Assembly (NCBI GenBank): GCA_963804495.1
Contig: CAWDQN010000012.1
Location: forward strand, 124,001 to 188,000
From: Rhodovastum sp963804495
GTDB taxonomy: Bacteria; Pseudomonadota; Alphaproteobacteria; Acetobacterales; Acetobacteraceae
Direction: 5' to 3'
Length of the DNA: 64,000 bases
Shown: positions 54,470 through 64,000 of the stretch, in pieces
Layout: every line of letters begins with the position of its first letter
How positions within the stretch are numbered: position 1 is the first letter of the stretch
Translations under genes and position numbers: made by a program
The notes under the pieces: model-generated
Databases searched by the model: none
Seen by the model: only the letters and a program-made list of their open reading frames with translations
What the model was told of the DNA's origin: nothing

Positions 54470-55234
54470 TCAGGCGGCCCTTTCGGTGCTGTCCCCGCGC
54501 CCCCAGACGCGGCGGCAGAAGGCAGGATAGGTCGGAAGCATCGCGTCGCACACCGGCCCGCGCAACAACGCAAGCACGGCGGCATCGGGATCAGGCGTGG
54601 AAGGCACGCATGCGCCGGTGTCGAAGTCGAAGCCGGTTGCCGCGCGCACGCTCTGCACCGTCTCGCCCGGGTGCACCGACGCCAGCGCGAACCGCGCCCG
54701 CTGTGCCTCGAAGCGGAACACGCATTTCCCCGTCACCAGCGCCTGCGCGGTGCCGCGGCGCCACACGCCGGCGGGCGAGACGCCAGGGGCGGAGATGATA
54801 TCGACACGCGGCACCAGCACCCGGCGAGAATGTTCCGCGCGGAACAGGATGGTGCGTGGGGTGGCGAGATACATGAAGGCCGAGCCGAAACTGCCCGGGA
54901 AGCGCACCCCCATGCCCGGCCAGGCGCCGGTGCCCACAAGATTCAGGTTGGCCTGGCCGTCGATCTGCCCGCCGCCGAGGAAGAACAAGTCGATTCGCCC
55001 CTGACCGGCGAGGTCGAACAACTCCCGGGTGCCCTCGGTGAACGGATTGCCGTGCGGGCGGTGCAGCAGCGACAGGCGCACCGGGTGGCCCTGCTGCTTC
55101 ACCAGCCAGCAGGCGGCGGCCGGGATGGGAGAGGCGGCGCCGACGGCGATGTGGCGGGCCGGCGGGGCGGCGGGGTCGAGAATAAGGGTGGCAGTGGCCG
55201 CGATCAGCCGCTCCTCAGCGGAGATCACGCTCAT
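54470..55234 (-). CDS. Class I CoA-transferase, beta subunit
   Basis: 254 residues of the glutaconate CoA-transferase/IpdB-like beta family. Features: ARHIAVGAASPIPAAACWLV, FFLGGGQIDGQANLNLVGTG, then FMYLATPRTILFRAEHSRRV. The alpha subunit gene precedes it with an ATGA overlap (55231-55234), so they form one heteromeric enzyme. The substrate cannot be assigned: related pairs act in steroid-ring or aromatic-acid catabolism. The CaiB-type gene follows immediately. Confidence 0.82.
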   Translation of the reverse strand: MSVISAEERLIAATATLILDPAAPPARHIAVGAASPIPAAACWLVKQQGHPVRLSLLHRPHGNPFTEGTRELFDLAGQGRIDLFFLGGGQIDGQANLNLVGTGAWPGMGVRFPGSFGSAFMYLATPRTILFRAEHSRRVLVPRVDIISAPGVSPAGVWRRGTAQALVTGKCVFRFEAQRARFALASVHPGETVQSVRAATGFDFDTGACVPSTPDPDAAVLALLRGPVCDAMLPTYPAFCRRVWGRGDSTERAA

Positions 55235-56037
55235 GCGGCCGCCTCCGTCCGCCGTGGCAGCACGTGACGCGCGAGGTAGCCGCGGAAGCCCTCCTCGCTG
55301 CGTGCCAGCTTCGCATAGTCCTCAACATGCGCGGCATCGTAAGGATATTCGTCGAGCAGCCCCACCGGCCAGGCGCCACGCGCGGCGACCTCCACCGCTT
55401 CGATGTAAGTGCCGCTGATGGTGCCCGGCGCCAGGCGTTCGTCCTCCAGCAAATTGCCCTCGATCCTGCGCTCCACCGTCACCAGCACGCGCCGCGAAGC
55501 ATGGGCGATGGTGGCCAGTTCGCGCCGCCGGCCGACATACACATTGCCGTGCGCGTCGGCGCAGACGGCGTGAAACGCCGCCACGTCGGGCGCGATCGCC
55601 GGCACCAGCAGGATCGGGTCGCCGCCGCCGGCGAAGGGATTGTCGATCACTTTCCAGTCCGGGCGATGCGCCAGCAGGTCGCTGCCCAGTACGCCGCGCA
55701 ACGGCATGAAGGGCACGCCCTTTTCCGACGCCTGCAGCGCCGTGTGGATGGCCGGGCAAGTGGAGTCGATGACGGTGATGCTGCCCTGCGCGACCGCGGC
55801 GGCGAAGCGCGGCGCCGGTCCGGCCTCGCCCAGCGTGGCCGCGCTGGTCTGCACCGAGGCGACGCAGCCGGCGCCGATCAGCAGGTCGGTGGCATAGCCG
55901 GACACCGGTACACCCAGCAGCCGTAGCCCGCGCGCGCCACGGCGCACCAGCGCACGGACCAGTGCGCACGGCGCGAGGGAGTTGTCGGGCGGCAGGGCCA
56001 GGAAGGCGCCGTCGGGGATCAGTGTCGCAAGGATCAA
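55231..56037 (-). CDS. Class I CoA-transferase, alpha subunit
   Basis: 268 residues. The alpha-subunit pattern is visible as DLLIGAGCVASVQTSAATLG, FMPLRGVLGSDLLAHRPDWK (conserved in IpdA-like subunits), IDNPFAGGGDPILLVPAIAP and HAVCADAHGNVYVG. Partner of the beta subunit downstream (overlapping start/stop). First of a three-gene CoA-transferase cluster. A palindromic repeat separates it from the dienelactone hydrolase gene upstream. Confidence 0.82.
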   Translation of the reverse strand: MILATLIPDGAFLALPPDNSLAPCALVRALVRRGARGLRLLGVPVSGYATDLLIGAGCVASVQTSAATLGEAGPAPRFAAAVAQGSITVIDSTCPAIHTALQASEKGVPFMPLRGVLGSDLLAHRPDWKVIDNPFAGGGDPILLVPAIAPDVAAFHAVCADAHGNVYVGRRRELATIAHASRRVLVTVERRIEGNLLEDERLAPGTISGTYIEAVEVAARGAWPVGLLDEYPYDAAHVEDYAKLARSEEGFRGYLARHVLPRRTEAAA

Positions 56038-56047
56038 AACGGTGGCT

Positions 56048-56153
56048 CCGCAAGGAAGGTCGGGGCTCTGCCCTGGACCCGCCAGGGCGCAGAGGCCCCC
56101 TGGACCCCATGACTTGGGTTCGGGGTCGAGGACAGAAGCCTGATCTTCCTTGT
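56048..56153. repeat. Dispersed palindromic repeat between dienelactone hydrolase and CoA-transferase genes
   Basis: GCAAGGAAGGTCGGGGCTC-TGCCCTGGACCC at about 56051-56080 and a CCAGGGCGCAGAGGCCCCCTGG stem belong to the same family as the copies at 5.0 and 9.4 kb; the right end (gaggacagaagcctgatcttcctt) is worn. Confidence 0.7.
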
Positions 56154-56852
56154 TTAATCCAGTGCCGCAGCCAAAGCCTCCGCCGTGCGTCCATTGGCCA
56201 TCCAGGCCGACCGCGCATCCCAGTGAATGCCGTTGATGCGCGCGAAAGCGTGGTCGGCACCGGGGTAGACATAGCTGTGCACGAGTTTGTGCCCCTTGGT
56301 GGCAGCCACCAGCTTGGCCCGCCCTTCGGGCGAGAAATACTCGTCCCGCTCGGCGATATGCACGATGAGCGGCGCGCGGACCCGCCCGAGCCCGCCGATG
56401 AAGTTGTCCAGTGCCACGCCGTAGTAGGAAATATTGACGTCGGCATCCGACTCGATCGCCATGCGGAAGGCGAGCAGGCCGCCCAGGCAGTAGCCGATGG
56501 TTCCCGCTTTGCCATTGGCCCCAGGCAGAGTGCGGGCTGCGGCAAGCGTGGCCTTGAGATCGGCAATGCCCTTCTCGTGATCAAAACCCTGCATGAACGC
56601 GAACGCCTGGTTCCATTCCTCCTGGGTTTTGTCGGTGAGGTCGACATTGCGTTGCTGCCGCCAGAACAGGTCGGGCGCCAGCACAAAGAAGCCGAGATCG
56701 GCGATCTGCGCCGCAGTTTCTTTCATCGAGGCGTTGATGCCGAAGATTTCCTGGATCAGCACCACGGAGCCGGCAGGTTTTTTCTTCGGCTCCAACAGAT
56801 AGGCGTCGAAACTGCCGGCGCCGTCGGTGGCGGCGATGCTGATGCTGGTCAT
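56154..56852 (-). CDS. Dienelactone hydrolase family protein
   Basis: 232 residues from ATG 56850-56852 (MTSISIAATDGAG); the frame extends upstream without support. Alpha/beta-hydrolase fold with the dienelactone hydrolase features: Glu35 in VVLIQEIFGIN, nucleophile Cys122 in GTIGYCLGGLLAF, Asp170 in ERDEYFSPEG and His201 in YPGADHAFAR. Family members hydrolyse dienelactones or other esters/lactones. The real substrate is unknown. Possibly functionally tied to the CoA-transferases downstream, but separated by a repeat. Confidence 0.9.
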   Translation of the reverse strand: MTSISIAATDGAGSFDAYLLEPKKKPAGSVVLIQEIFGINASMKETAAQIADLGFFVLAPDLFWRQQRNVDLTDKTQEEWNQAFAFMQGFDHEKGIADLKATLAAARTLPGANGKAGTIGYCLGGLLAFRMAIESDADVNISYYGVALDNFIGGLGRVRAPLIVHIAERDEYFSPEGRAKLVAATKGHKLVHSYVYPGADHAFARINGIHWDARSAWMANGRTAEALAAALD

Positions 56853-56945
56853 GGATGCTCTTCCCCGTGCGGTTGTCCCGTGAGCGCAGGATAAGCGAAC
56901 GCGGCACAGGTGGCGACCCCGGCGCAAGGCCGGGAAATTCCGCCG

Positions 56946-58076
56946 TCAGACGTAGTGCTCGGCGAGGGGTGCGAAGCCGTTGAAGCGCTGGCTGGCATAG
57001 GTGGTCACGTAAGCGCCGGCGGCCAGCAGCTCCACCCGGTCGCCGCAGGCCAGCGCCATCGGCAGACGGTAGTTGCTGCGCTCATACAGGATGTCGGCGC
57101 CGTCGCAGGTCGGCCCGGCGATCGCCACTGGACCCGCGGCGTCGCCGTCGCGCGGCGTCGTGATGCGGTAACGGATCAATTCGCCCTCGGTCTCGGCCAG
57201 CCCACCGAAGCGGCCGATGTCCAGATACACCCAGCGCACCGGGTCGTTCTTGTCGCGGCGGCTGACCAGGACCACCTCGGCGCTGACCACGCCGGCGTCG
57301 GCGACGATGAAACGGCCCGGCTCGATCAGCATGTCGGGCAGCGCATTGCCGAAATGCCCGGTCATGGCGCCCATGATGGCGCGGCCGAAATCGTCGATGC
57401 CGGGCACCTCGTCGCGATACGGCACCGGAAAGCCGCCGCCGAGGTTGACCATCCGCAGGTTCACACCGGCCTCGTTCAGATCGGTGAAAAGCATGGCCAC
57501 CCGGCCGATCGCCGCCTCGTAGCTGGACGTACTGGTCTGCTGGCTGCCGACATGAAACGACAGCCCGTACGGGTCGAGCCCCAGCGCGCCGGCCTGCAGC
57601 ATCAGGTCGCGCGCGGCCTCGATCGTGGTACCGAACTTGCGCGACAGCGGCCAGTCGGCGCCGGCGTTCTCCACCAGGATGCGGCAATACACGCGGCTGC
57701 CGGGCGCGTGACGGGCAAGTTTTTCCAATTCCTCGGCACAATCGAAGGCGAACATGCCGATGCCGGCGGCGTGCGCGCGGCTAATGGCCGACACCTTCTT
57801 GATCGTGTTGCCGAAGCTGATCGCCGACGGCGCGGCGCCGGCGGCGAGGCAGGCGGCGATTTCCTCGAAACTGGCGGCATCGAAACGGCTGCCGAGGCGC
57901 ACCAGACGCTCCAGTACCGGATGCGCCGGATTGGCCTTCACGGCATAATAAATCTGCGCCAGCGGCAAGGCCGCGCGCAGGGCCGCGAAGTTCTGCTCCA
58001 CGCGGTCAACGTCAAGCACCAGACACGGCGTCGCCGGCTGCTGCTCAGCAAGGAATCGGGCGATTTTCGGAGTCAT
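56946..58076 (-). CDS. Fold-type III PLP-dependent decarboxylase (ornithine/lysine decarboxylase-like)
   Basis: 376 residues of the alanine-racemase-fold decarboxylase group. The PLP lysine is K47 in IYYAVKANP. Other landmarks are RFDAASFEEIAACL, SFHVGSQQTSTSSY, the glycine loop NLGGGFPVPY, EPGRFIVADAG, and the active-site Cys-Asp in GPTCDGADIL typical of ornithine/lysine decarboxylases. It makes a polyamine precursor such as putrescine or cadaverine. Length equals that of short alphaproteobacterial enzymes. Ornithine is the most likely substrate. Confidence 0.9.
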   Translation of the reverse strand: MTPKIARFLAEQQPATPCLVLDVDRVEQNFAALRAALPLAQIYYAVKANPAHPVLERLVRLGSRFDAASFEEIAACLAAGAAPSAISFGNTIKKVSAISRAHAAGIGMFAFDCAEELEKLARHAPGSRVYCRILVENAGADWPLSRKFGTTIEAARDLMLQAGALGLDPYGLSFHVGSQQTSTSSYEAAIGRVAMLFTDLNEAGVNLRMVNLGGGFPVPYRDEVPGIDDFGRAIMGAMTGHFGNALPDMLIEPGRFIVADAGVVSAEVVLVSRRDKNDPVRWVYLDIGRFGGLAETEGELIRYRITTPRDGDAAGPVAIAGPTCDGADILYERSNYRLPMALACGDRVELLAAGAYVTTYASQRFNGFAPLAEHYV

Positions 58077-58430
58077 CGCACCCGGCCTCCCCTCTGATGA
58101 ACCGCCCCCCTGTCAAGGCGAGGAGCGTAGATTGCGAAACGGTCGAACGAACCAGCGGAAACACGGCGGGCAGCGGCCCGGTTGAACCGGACGCGGAACC
58201 CGTTGCCAGAACGCTTGACGTCGTTGCGTAACCCGAGGGCCAGAGGCACGTGCGTTGCTGCGTGGGGCCGCACATAGGACCCCCTCCCCCCCCATGCAAG
58301 TGATATTTCAGCGCTGTCTTTACAGCGTATGCTGCGCCTGCGAACGGTGCCGCCGGCGCCCTTCTGGCGGGCTCCTCGATGCGGTATCACAATGGTTACG
58401 GCGCCATGCGCCAGTTTCGAAGGGGACGGC
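58077..58430. other. Divergent intergenic region (decarboxylase / YihY gene)
   Basis: About 350 bases holding promoters of both neighbours. It contains a C-run with ccccctccccccccatg (58266-58286) and two short runs of dyad symmetry. I see no gene or known riboswitch in it. Confidence 0.4.
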
Positions 58431-59291
58431 ATGCTCAGCCCAACGGCGATTCCCGGCCACGGCCTCAGGCAGGTGCTCGGGCGCACCTGGCAGGAGATCA
58501 GTTCCGACCGCATTTCGCTGATCGCCGCCGGCTGCGCCTTCTGGGCGACGCTGGCGCTGTTCCCGGCGATCTCGATGCTGATCTCGGTCTACGGGCTGGT
58601 GTTCGACCCCGGCACCGTCGAGCCACAACTGGAGGTGCTGCGCGACCTGCTGCCGCCGGCTGCGTTTTCGCTCATTGCCGCGCGGGTGCACACGCTGGTG
58701 TCGCACGGGCGGGGGGACCTCGGGCTATCGCTGTTGATCGGCACGACGATCGCGTTCTGGAGCGCATCCACCGGCACCAAGTCGATGTTGTCGGCGCTCA
58801 ATCTTGTCTATGGCGAGCAGGAGCGGCGCGGGTTTTTCCGCTTCCAGGCGGTCGGGCTGCTGATGACGCTGGGCACGATCGTCGGCGCCATCGTGGCGGT
58901 GGGGTTGTTGGTGTTATTGCCCGTCGTTATCGATTTCCTGGGGCTGGACGCGCATGCGCGCACGCTGTGGCAACTGGGTTCGTTCGCCGTGCTGGTGGTG
59001 TTCGTCGGGCTGGGGCTGTCGCTGCTGTACCGGTTCGGCCCCTCGCGCGAGGGGATGCGCTGGCGCCCGATCACCACCGGCTCGCTGGTCGCCACCTTGC
59101 TTTGGCTGGCTGCCTCGGCACTGCTGTCGTACTACGTCGGGCACGTAGCGAGCTATGACGCTACCTACGGGCCGCTCGGCGCGGTCGCCGGCATCATGAT
59201 GTGGTTCTGGGTGTCGGCCTATGTCGTGCTGCTCGGCGCCGAGCTGAACGCCGCCCTCGAGCCGGAGACCGCCGTGGATAGCTCCCGCTAG
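58431..59291 (+). CDS. YihY/BrkB-family inner membrane protein
   Basis: 286 residues from ATG 58431 (MLSPTAIPGHG, with aaggggac upstream). Six hydrophobic helices in the YihY/virulence factor BrkB layout: LIAAGCAFWATLALFPAISM with the conserved early segment, AFWSASTGTKSMLSALNLVY, and YGPLGAVAGIMMWFWVSAYV near the C-terminus followed by LLGAELNAALE. Once misannotated as ribonuclease BN; actual function unknown. Followed by a clear hairpin terminator. Confidence 0.92.
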   Translation: MLSPTAIPGHGLRQVLGRTWQEISSDRISLIAAGCAFWATLALFPAISMLISVYGLVFDPGTVEPQLEVLRDLLPPAAFSLIAARVHTLVSHGRGDLGLSLLIGTTIAFWSASTGTKSMLSALNLVYGEQERRGFFRFQAVGLLMTLGTIVGAIVAVGLLVLLPVVIDFLGLDAHARTLWQLGSFAVLVVFVGLGLSLLYRFGPSREGMRWRPITTGSLVATLLWLAASALLSYYVGHVASYDATYGPLGAVAGIMMWFWVSAYVVLLGAELNAALEPETAVDSSR

Positions 59292-59303
59292 AGCGCTTTC
59301 ACC

Positions 59304-59343
59304 CTGACCGAAAACGGTCAGAGAGCATTAGCTCTTTGTTTTA
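59304..59343 (+). terminator. Tandem hairpin terminator after the YihY gene
   Basis: CTGACCG-aaaa-CGGTCAG (59304-59321) is a perfect 7-bp stem. Directly after it AGAGC-atta-GCTCT (59322-59335) is followed by ttgtttta. The second hairpin plus T-rich tail fits an intrinsic terminator, possibly also for thiG arriving from the other side. Confidence 0.7.
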
Positions 59344-59390
59344 TCCCGCAACTTTATCGGCCGGACATCACCAGTCTGGCCGATGTTGCT

Positions 59391-60185
59391 CTAGCGGATC
59401 AGGCCGGTCAGCGGGCTGGACGGATCGGCCCCCATCCGACGCGGCATGCGCCCGGCCAGATGCGCGAGCCTGCCGGCCTCCACCGCGTGACGCATCGCGC
59501 GCGCCATCAGCACCGGGTCCTTCGCATGCGCGATCGCCGAGTTCAGCAGCACCGCGGTGCAGCCGATCTCCATGGCAATGGCGGCGTCCGAGGCGGTGCC
59601 CACGCCGGCATCCACCAGCAGCGGCACGCCCGCCTGGGCGATCATGATCGACAGCATGGCCGGATTCTGCACCCCGAGCCCGGAGCCGATCGGCGCGCCG
59701 AGCGGCATGATCGCCACACAGCCCATCTCCTCCAGCCGGCGCGCCGCCACCGGGTCGTCGGCGCAGTACACCATCACGTCGAACCCGTCACGGATCAGCG
59801 CCTCGGCGGCCTCGAAGGTGGCCGGCATGTCGGGGTACAAGGTGGGCGGCGGGCCGAGCACCTCCAGCTTCACCAGGTTCCAGCCGCCGGCGTCGCGTGC
59901 CAGCCGCAGGGTGCGCACCGCATCCTTGGCCGTGTGGCAACCAGCCGTGTTGGGCAGGTAGGTGTATTTCTTCGGGTCGACATGGTCCTGCAGCATCGGC
60001 GCCTTGGGATCCGACAAATTCACCCGCCGCACCGCGACCGTCACCATCTCGGCGCCGGAGGCCTCGATCGCCGCCGCCGTCTCCTGCAGGTCCTTATATT
60101 TGCCGGTGCCGACCACGAGCCGCGAACGGAAGCGCCGCCCGGCAACGGTCCAGCAATCCTCGTCCGCCTGGATGCCCCCGTCCAT
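59391..60185 (-). CDS. thiG: Thiazole synthase ThiG
   Basis: 264 residues from ATG 60183-60185. TIM-barrel enzyme that forms the thiazole phosphate of thiamine. Visible: FRSRLVVGTGKYKDLQETAA, the Schiff-base lysine K106 in NLVKLEVLG, PNTAGCHTAKDAVRTLRLAR, PLGAPIGSGLGVQNPAMLSI and the phosphate-binding end LLVDAGVGTASDAAIAMEIG. The gene follows thiS by two bases, so sulfur carrier and synthase are made together. Confidence 0.95.
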   Translation of the reverse strand: MDGGIQADEDCWTVAGRRFRSRLVVGTGKYKDLQETAAAIEASGAEMVTVAVRRVNLSDPKAPMLQDHVDPKKYTYLPNTAGCHTAKDAVRTLRLARDAGGWNLVKLEVLGPPPTLYPDMPATFEAAEALIRDGFDVMVYCADDPVAARRLEEMGCVAIMPLGAPIGSGLGVQNPAMLSIMIAQAGVPLLVDAGVGTASDAAIAMEIGCTAVLLNSAIAHAKDPVLMARAMRHAVEAGRLAHLAGRMPRRMGADPSSPLTGLIR

Positions 60186-60187
60186 GC

Positions 60188-60388
60188 TCAGCCCCCGCCG
60201 ATGAAGTGCACGATTTCCAGGGAGTCGCCGGCCGCCAGCCAGGTCGTGGCGTAGGCGGAGCGCGGCACGATTTCCTCGCGGCACTCCACCGCCACCTTGC
60301 GGGGATCGAGCCCGATCGCCGCCAGCAGCCCCGCCACCGTCATCGGCCCGTCGAGCACCCGGGGCTCGCCGTTCACCGTCAGCGCCAT
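60188..60388 (-). CDS. thiS: Sulfur carrier protein ThiS
   Basis: 66 residues. The ubiquitin-like fold begins MALTVNGEPRVLDGPMTVAG, continues LDPRKVAVECREEIVPRSAY and ends DSLEIVHFIGGG. The C-terminal Gly-Gly is the site thiocarboxylated to donate sulfur to ThiG. ATG 60388 is chosen because gggagag precedes it; an in-frame ATG at 60400 would add four residues. I find no thi-box upstream, so a TPP riboswitch is not evident. Confidence 0.92.
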   Translation of the reverse strand: MALTVNGEPRVLDGPMTVAGLLAAIGLDPRKVAVECREEIVPRSAYATTWLAAGDSLEIVHFIGGG

Positions 60389-60564
60389 CCGCTCTCCCAT
60401 ACCACCAGTATGGGCACTGGCGCGGCGGCGAACAAGCAACCCACGGCGTGTCGATGGGTGTGCAGGCCTGCGCGCGGCCCGACCCAGCCATGTCGCGATC
60501 CCGCAATCATGCCGCCCTCGCGGCACATTGATGCAGCGCAGCAACCGTGCTACGGCCCCCGCCC

Positions 60565-61041
60565 ATGTCGCCCGCTTCCGCTTCATCGCCCTCTCTACCC
60601 TTGGTCGCGGTGCTGAACGGCCCGAACATGAACATGCTCGGGCTGCGCCAGCCGCAGCTGTACGGCAGCGGCACGCTGGACGATGTCGAGGCGCTGTGCG
60701 CCGAAACGGCGGAGCAGCTGGGTTTGGCCATCGACTTCCGGCAGACCAATGGCGAGGGCGAATTGATTTCCTGGGTGCAGGAATGCCGCGGCCGTGCCGC
60801 CGGCATCGTCATCAACCCGGCCGGCTTCACCACCACGTCGATCGCCCTGATGGACGCGCTGTTGGCGACCGACCTGCCGGTGATCGAGGTGCACATTACC
60901 AACATCCACCGGCGCGAGGAGTTCCGGCAACACTCCTACGTGTCCAAGGCCGCGGTCGGGGTCATCTGCGGCCTCGGCATCAATGGCTACGGGCTGGCGC
61001 TGACCGCAATGGCCGACCTGCTGGAGGCACGCGACGAATGA
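60565..61041 (+). CDS. aroQ: Type II 3-dehydroquinate dehydratase
   Basis: 158 residues, the type II size. Active-site elements: LNGPNMNMLGLRQPQLYGSG (catalytic Tyr in the flexible loop), QTNGEGELISWVQECRG, INPAGFTTTSIALMDAL, and EVHITNIHRREEFRQHS (catalytic His). Third step of the shikimate pathway. The stop overlaps the accB start (gaATGA), giving an aroQ-accB-accC operon that is common in Rhodospirillales and similar bacteria. Confidence 0.95.
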   Translation: MSPASASSPSLPLVAVLNGPNMNMLGLRQPQLYGSGTLDDVEALCAETAEQLGLAIDFRQTNGEGELISWVQECRGRAAGIVINPAGFTTTSIALMDALLATDLPVIEVHITNIHRREEFRQHSYVSKAAVGVICGLGINGYGLALTAMADLLEARDE

Positions 61042-61514
61042 CCGCCGAGCGGTTTGATCCCGAGACGGTCCGGCAGCTTGCGCTGATCCTGACCGAGACC
61101 GGCCTGACGGAAATCGAGGTCGAGAGCAAGGACAGCCGCGTCCGCGTGGTGCGCGCGCATCCGCCGGCCGCGCAGGCGCCGGTGCATGCCGCGGTGCATC
61201 ACGTGGCGCCGCCGCCGGTGCATCTGGCCGCCGCCCCGCCGGCCACCGTGGCCGCGGCCCCGGCGGATGATGCGCACCACCCCGGCGCAGTGCTCAGCCC
61301 GATGGTCGGCGTGGCCTATCTCTCGCCGGAGCCCGGTGCCCCCCCGTTCGTGGCCGTCGGCCAGGCGATCACCGCCGGGCAGACCGTGATGCTCATCGAG
61401 GCGATGAAGACCTTCAACCAGATCAAGGCACCCAAAGCCGGCACGGTGATCCGTGTCCTGGTGCCCTCGGGGGCACCGGTGGAGTACGGCCAGCCTCTGC
61501 TGATCATCGAATAG
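61038..61514 (+). CDS. accB: Acetyl-CoA carboxylase biotin carboxyl carrier protein
   Basis: 158 residues. The N-terminal helical segment (DPETVRQLALILTETGLTEI) is followed by a Pro/Ala/His-rich linker (43-80). The biotinyl domain carries the acceptor K124 in IEAMKTFNQIKAPKAG and the protruding-thumb region AYLSPEPGAPPFVAVGQAIT. It carries the carboxybiotin between AccC and AccDA in fatty-acid synthesis. Start coupled to the aroQ stop; accC follows 16 bases later. Confidence 0.95.
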   Translation: MTAERFDPETVRQLALILTETGLTEIEVESKDSRVRVVRAHPPAAQAPVHAAVHHVAPPPVHLAAAPPATVAAAPADDAHHPGAVLSPMVGVAYLSPEPGAPPFVAVGQAITAGQTVMLIEAMKTFNQIKAPKAGTVIRVLVPSGAPVEYGQPLLIIE

Positions 61515-61530
61515 CCGCCGGGGCCGGGCG

Positions 61531-62871
<1,341 letters not shown>

Positions 62872-63016
62872 AAAAGCAAGACCGGTCGCCGCGCAACCTC
62901 AAGGAACGGGTTCCAGGAGCTCACCGCCCGTCGCGCTGGGGCGCTACGCGCGACGGTGCGGCCAGCGCAGACCGCTGGCCTTCCTTCCTGTCCGCCAATC
63001 CGGCACAATGCGTGGC

Positions 63017-63706
63017 ATGTCCCGCCGCTCCTTCGAGGTCACGCCGGACCTCATGCTCCGCGCCTATCGGGCCGGGCTGTTCCCGATGGCCGAAACGCGC
63101 CGCGGCGACCGGCTGTACTGGCTGGACCCGGAACTGCGCGGGGTGCTGCCGCTCGACGGATTCCACCTGTCGCAGCGGCTGCTGCGCACCGTGCTGTCCG
63201 GCAGCTTCGATGTGAGCGCCGACCGTGACTTCGCCGCCACCATCGCCGCCTGCGCCGAGGCCGCGCCGGGGCGCGAAGATACCTGGATCAACCCCGAGAT
63301 CGAGCGTCTGTTCACTGAGTTGCACCGCCTGGGCCACGCGCATTCCGTCGAGTGCCGGCAGGACGGAAGGCTGGTCGGCGGGCTGTACGGCGTGGGGCTG
63401 GGCAGCGCCTTCTTCGGCGAGAGCATGTTCAGCCGGGTGCGCGATGCCTCCAAGGTGGCGCTGGTGCATCTGGTGGCGCGCATGCGCCTCGGCGGGTTTC
63501 GCCTGCTCGACACCCAGTTCGTCACCAACCATCTGTCCCAGTTTGGCGCCATCGAGGTGCCGCGCGATACCTACAAGGCGCTGCTGGCGGCGTCGGTGGA
63601 CCAGCAGGCCCGCTGGGTGACCGCGCCCGACCCGGCGATTCTGGAATCGGAGTTGCGCGCCTTGCGGCGTCGGACGGCGGGAAAGGGCGACAACGATGCG
63701 ACCTGA
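63017..63706 (+). CDS. aat: Leucyl/phenylalanyl-tRNA-protein transferase
   Basis: 229 residues from ATG 63017; an in-frame ATG at 63008 adds three residues, and a longer frame back to 62855 overlaps accC and is not credible. Family landmarks: LMLRAYRAGLFPMAE (conserved GxFPM), DTWINPEIERLFTELHRLGH, HSVECRQDGRLVGGLYGVGL, FFGESMFSRVRDASKVALVH and LLDTQFVTNHLSQFGAIEVP. It adds Leu or Phe to protein N-termini in the N-end rule pathway. The stop overlaps the next gene by 11 bases. Confidence 0.94.
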   Translation: MSRRSFEVTPDLMLRAYRAGLFPMAETRRGDRLYWLDPELRGVLPLDGFHLSQRLLRTVLSGSFDVSADRDFAATIAACAEAAPGREDTWINPEIERLFTELHRLGHAHSVECRQDGRLVGGLYGVGLGSAFFGESMFSRVRDASKVALVHLVARMRLGGFRLLDTQFVTNHLSQFGAIEVPRDTYKALLAASVDQQARWVTAPDPAILESELRALRRRTAGKGDNDAT

Positions 63707-64000
63707 CACACTCCGGTCCAGCGCGATCCTTGCCACGCTGCTGGCGCTGTCTGCGCCGGCGGCGGCCCAGGACAGGCCCGTTTTCCCGCCGGCGCGCGAC
63801 GTGGCGGTGACCTACAAGGTGATGATCGCCCAGCCCAACACGCCATCCGAGGTGGTGCTGCGCTACTCGGCGGCGCAGGATCGCTTCCGTCTGGACGGCG
63901 GGTTGCCCGGGGGCGGGCTGACCGGCTACGTGCTGGTCGACCACAAATCCGGGCATGCCAGCATCGTCATGGAAAAGCTCGGCATGATGTTGGATGCGCC
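63696..64000 (+). CDS. Secreted protein of unknown function (partial, runs off the window)
   Basis: The ATG overlaps the aat stop. The first 101 codons are visible: a signal peptide (RSSAILATLLALSAPAAAQD) followed by VAVTYKVMIAQPNTPSEVVL, RYSAAQDRFRLDGGLPGGGL and HKSGHASIVMEKLGMM, suggesting a periplasmic beta-rich domain. I do not recognise the family from this part. Coupling to aat indicates expression together with it. Confidence 0.7.
   Translation, partial: MRPDTLRSSAILATLLALSAPAAAQDRPVFPPARDVAVTYKVMIAQPNTPSEVVLRYSAAQDRFRLDGGLPGGGLTGYVLVDHKSGHASIVMEKLGMMLDA

Noticed and set aside
60389..60564. TPP riboswitch upstream of thiS
   Set aside because: No CTGAGA or thi-box core seen on the minus strand; a covariance search would decide.

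Overview
The window is a GC-rich, alphaproteobacterial chromosome segment, most likely from the Acetobacteraceae (Rhodospirillales). The basis is gene content and order: metX-metW diverging from chorismate mutase-hisC-prephenate dehydrogenase; aroQ-accB-accC-aat; psd-pssA; hopanoid genes hpnM-hpnN; and an imuA-imuB-dnaE2 mutasome behind an alphaproteobacterial SOS box (GAAC-N7-GAAC). The taxonomic call is inference.

Layout. 1-9.4 kb is core: the end of a TamB-like gene, a chemoreceptor, an MgtC/DUF4010 membrane protein, a lipoprotein, metW/metX, and an aromatic amino acid/histidine operon. 9.5-15.5 kb is accessory: a GNAT acetyltransferase, two membrane proteins divergent from a MarR regulator, a serine recombinase and an AT-rich AIPR (abortive-infection type) gene, ending in phage/integrase scraps against hpnN. 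15.5-18.7 kb holds hpnN-hpnM. 19-21.5 kb is IS debris that truncated a sulfotransferase gene. 21.8-27.7 kb is the SOS mutasome operon, including a small extra gene. 28.3-33.4 kb is an IS5-type element split by an unusual IS21-like transposon carrying four genes (zinc-finger protein, ParB-like protein, IstA, IstB) and three regularly spaced palindromic sites. From 33.5 kb on the window is mostly core and metabolic: hydroxyacid dehydrogenase, DUF962, zinc-binding ZnuA with a perfect Zur-like box, DUF3445, an OmpR-type regulator, galE, chrA plus a CDF metal exporter, a bacteriophytochrome and a hybrid kinase each with its own response regulator, tRNA-Pro(CGG), a LOG protein, cytochrome b561, psd-pssA, three CoA-transferase genes, dienelactone hydrolase, a fold-III PLP decarboxylase, a YihY protein, thiS-thiG, aroQ-accB-accC and aat.

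How the genes work together. The clearest functional groups are LexA-controlled mutagenesis (imuA, imuB, an 89-residue protein, dnaE2), zinc uptake, light sensing (bacteriophytochrome plus regulator), hopanoid transport, phosphatidylethanolamine synthesis (pssA then psd) and fatty-acid initiation (accB-accC).

Two window-wide features deserve attention. A family of palindromic intergenic repeats (core GTCCAGGGCAGAGCCCTGG) sits at gene ends. Five otherwise conserved genes each carry what looks like a single-base frameshift (metX, hydroxyacid dehydrogenase, DUF3445, bacteriophytochrome, CaiB-type CoA-transferase), which suggests sequencing error or recent decay. The most novel-looking object is the IS21-like element with ParB-like and zinc-finger passengers.
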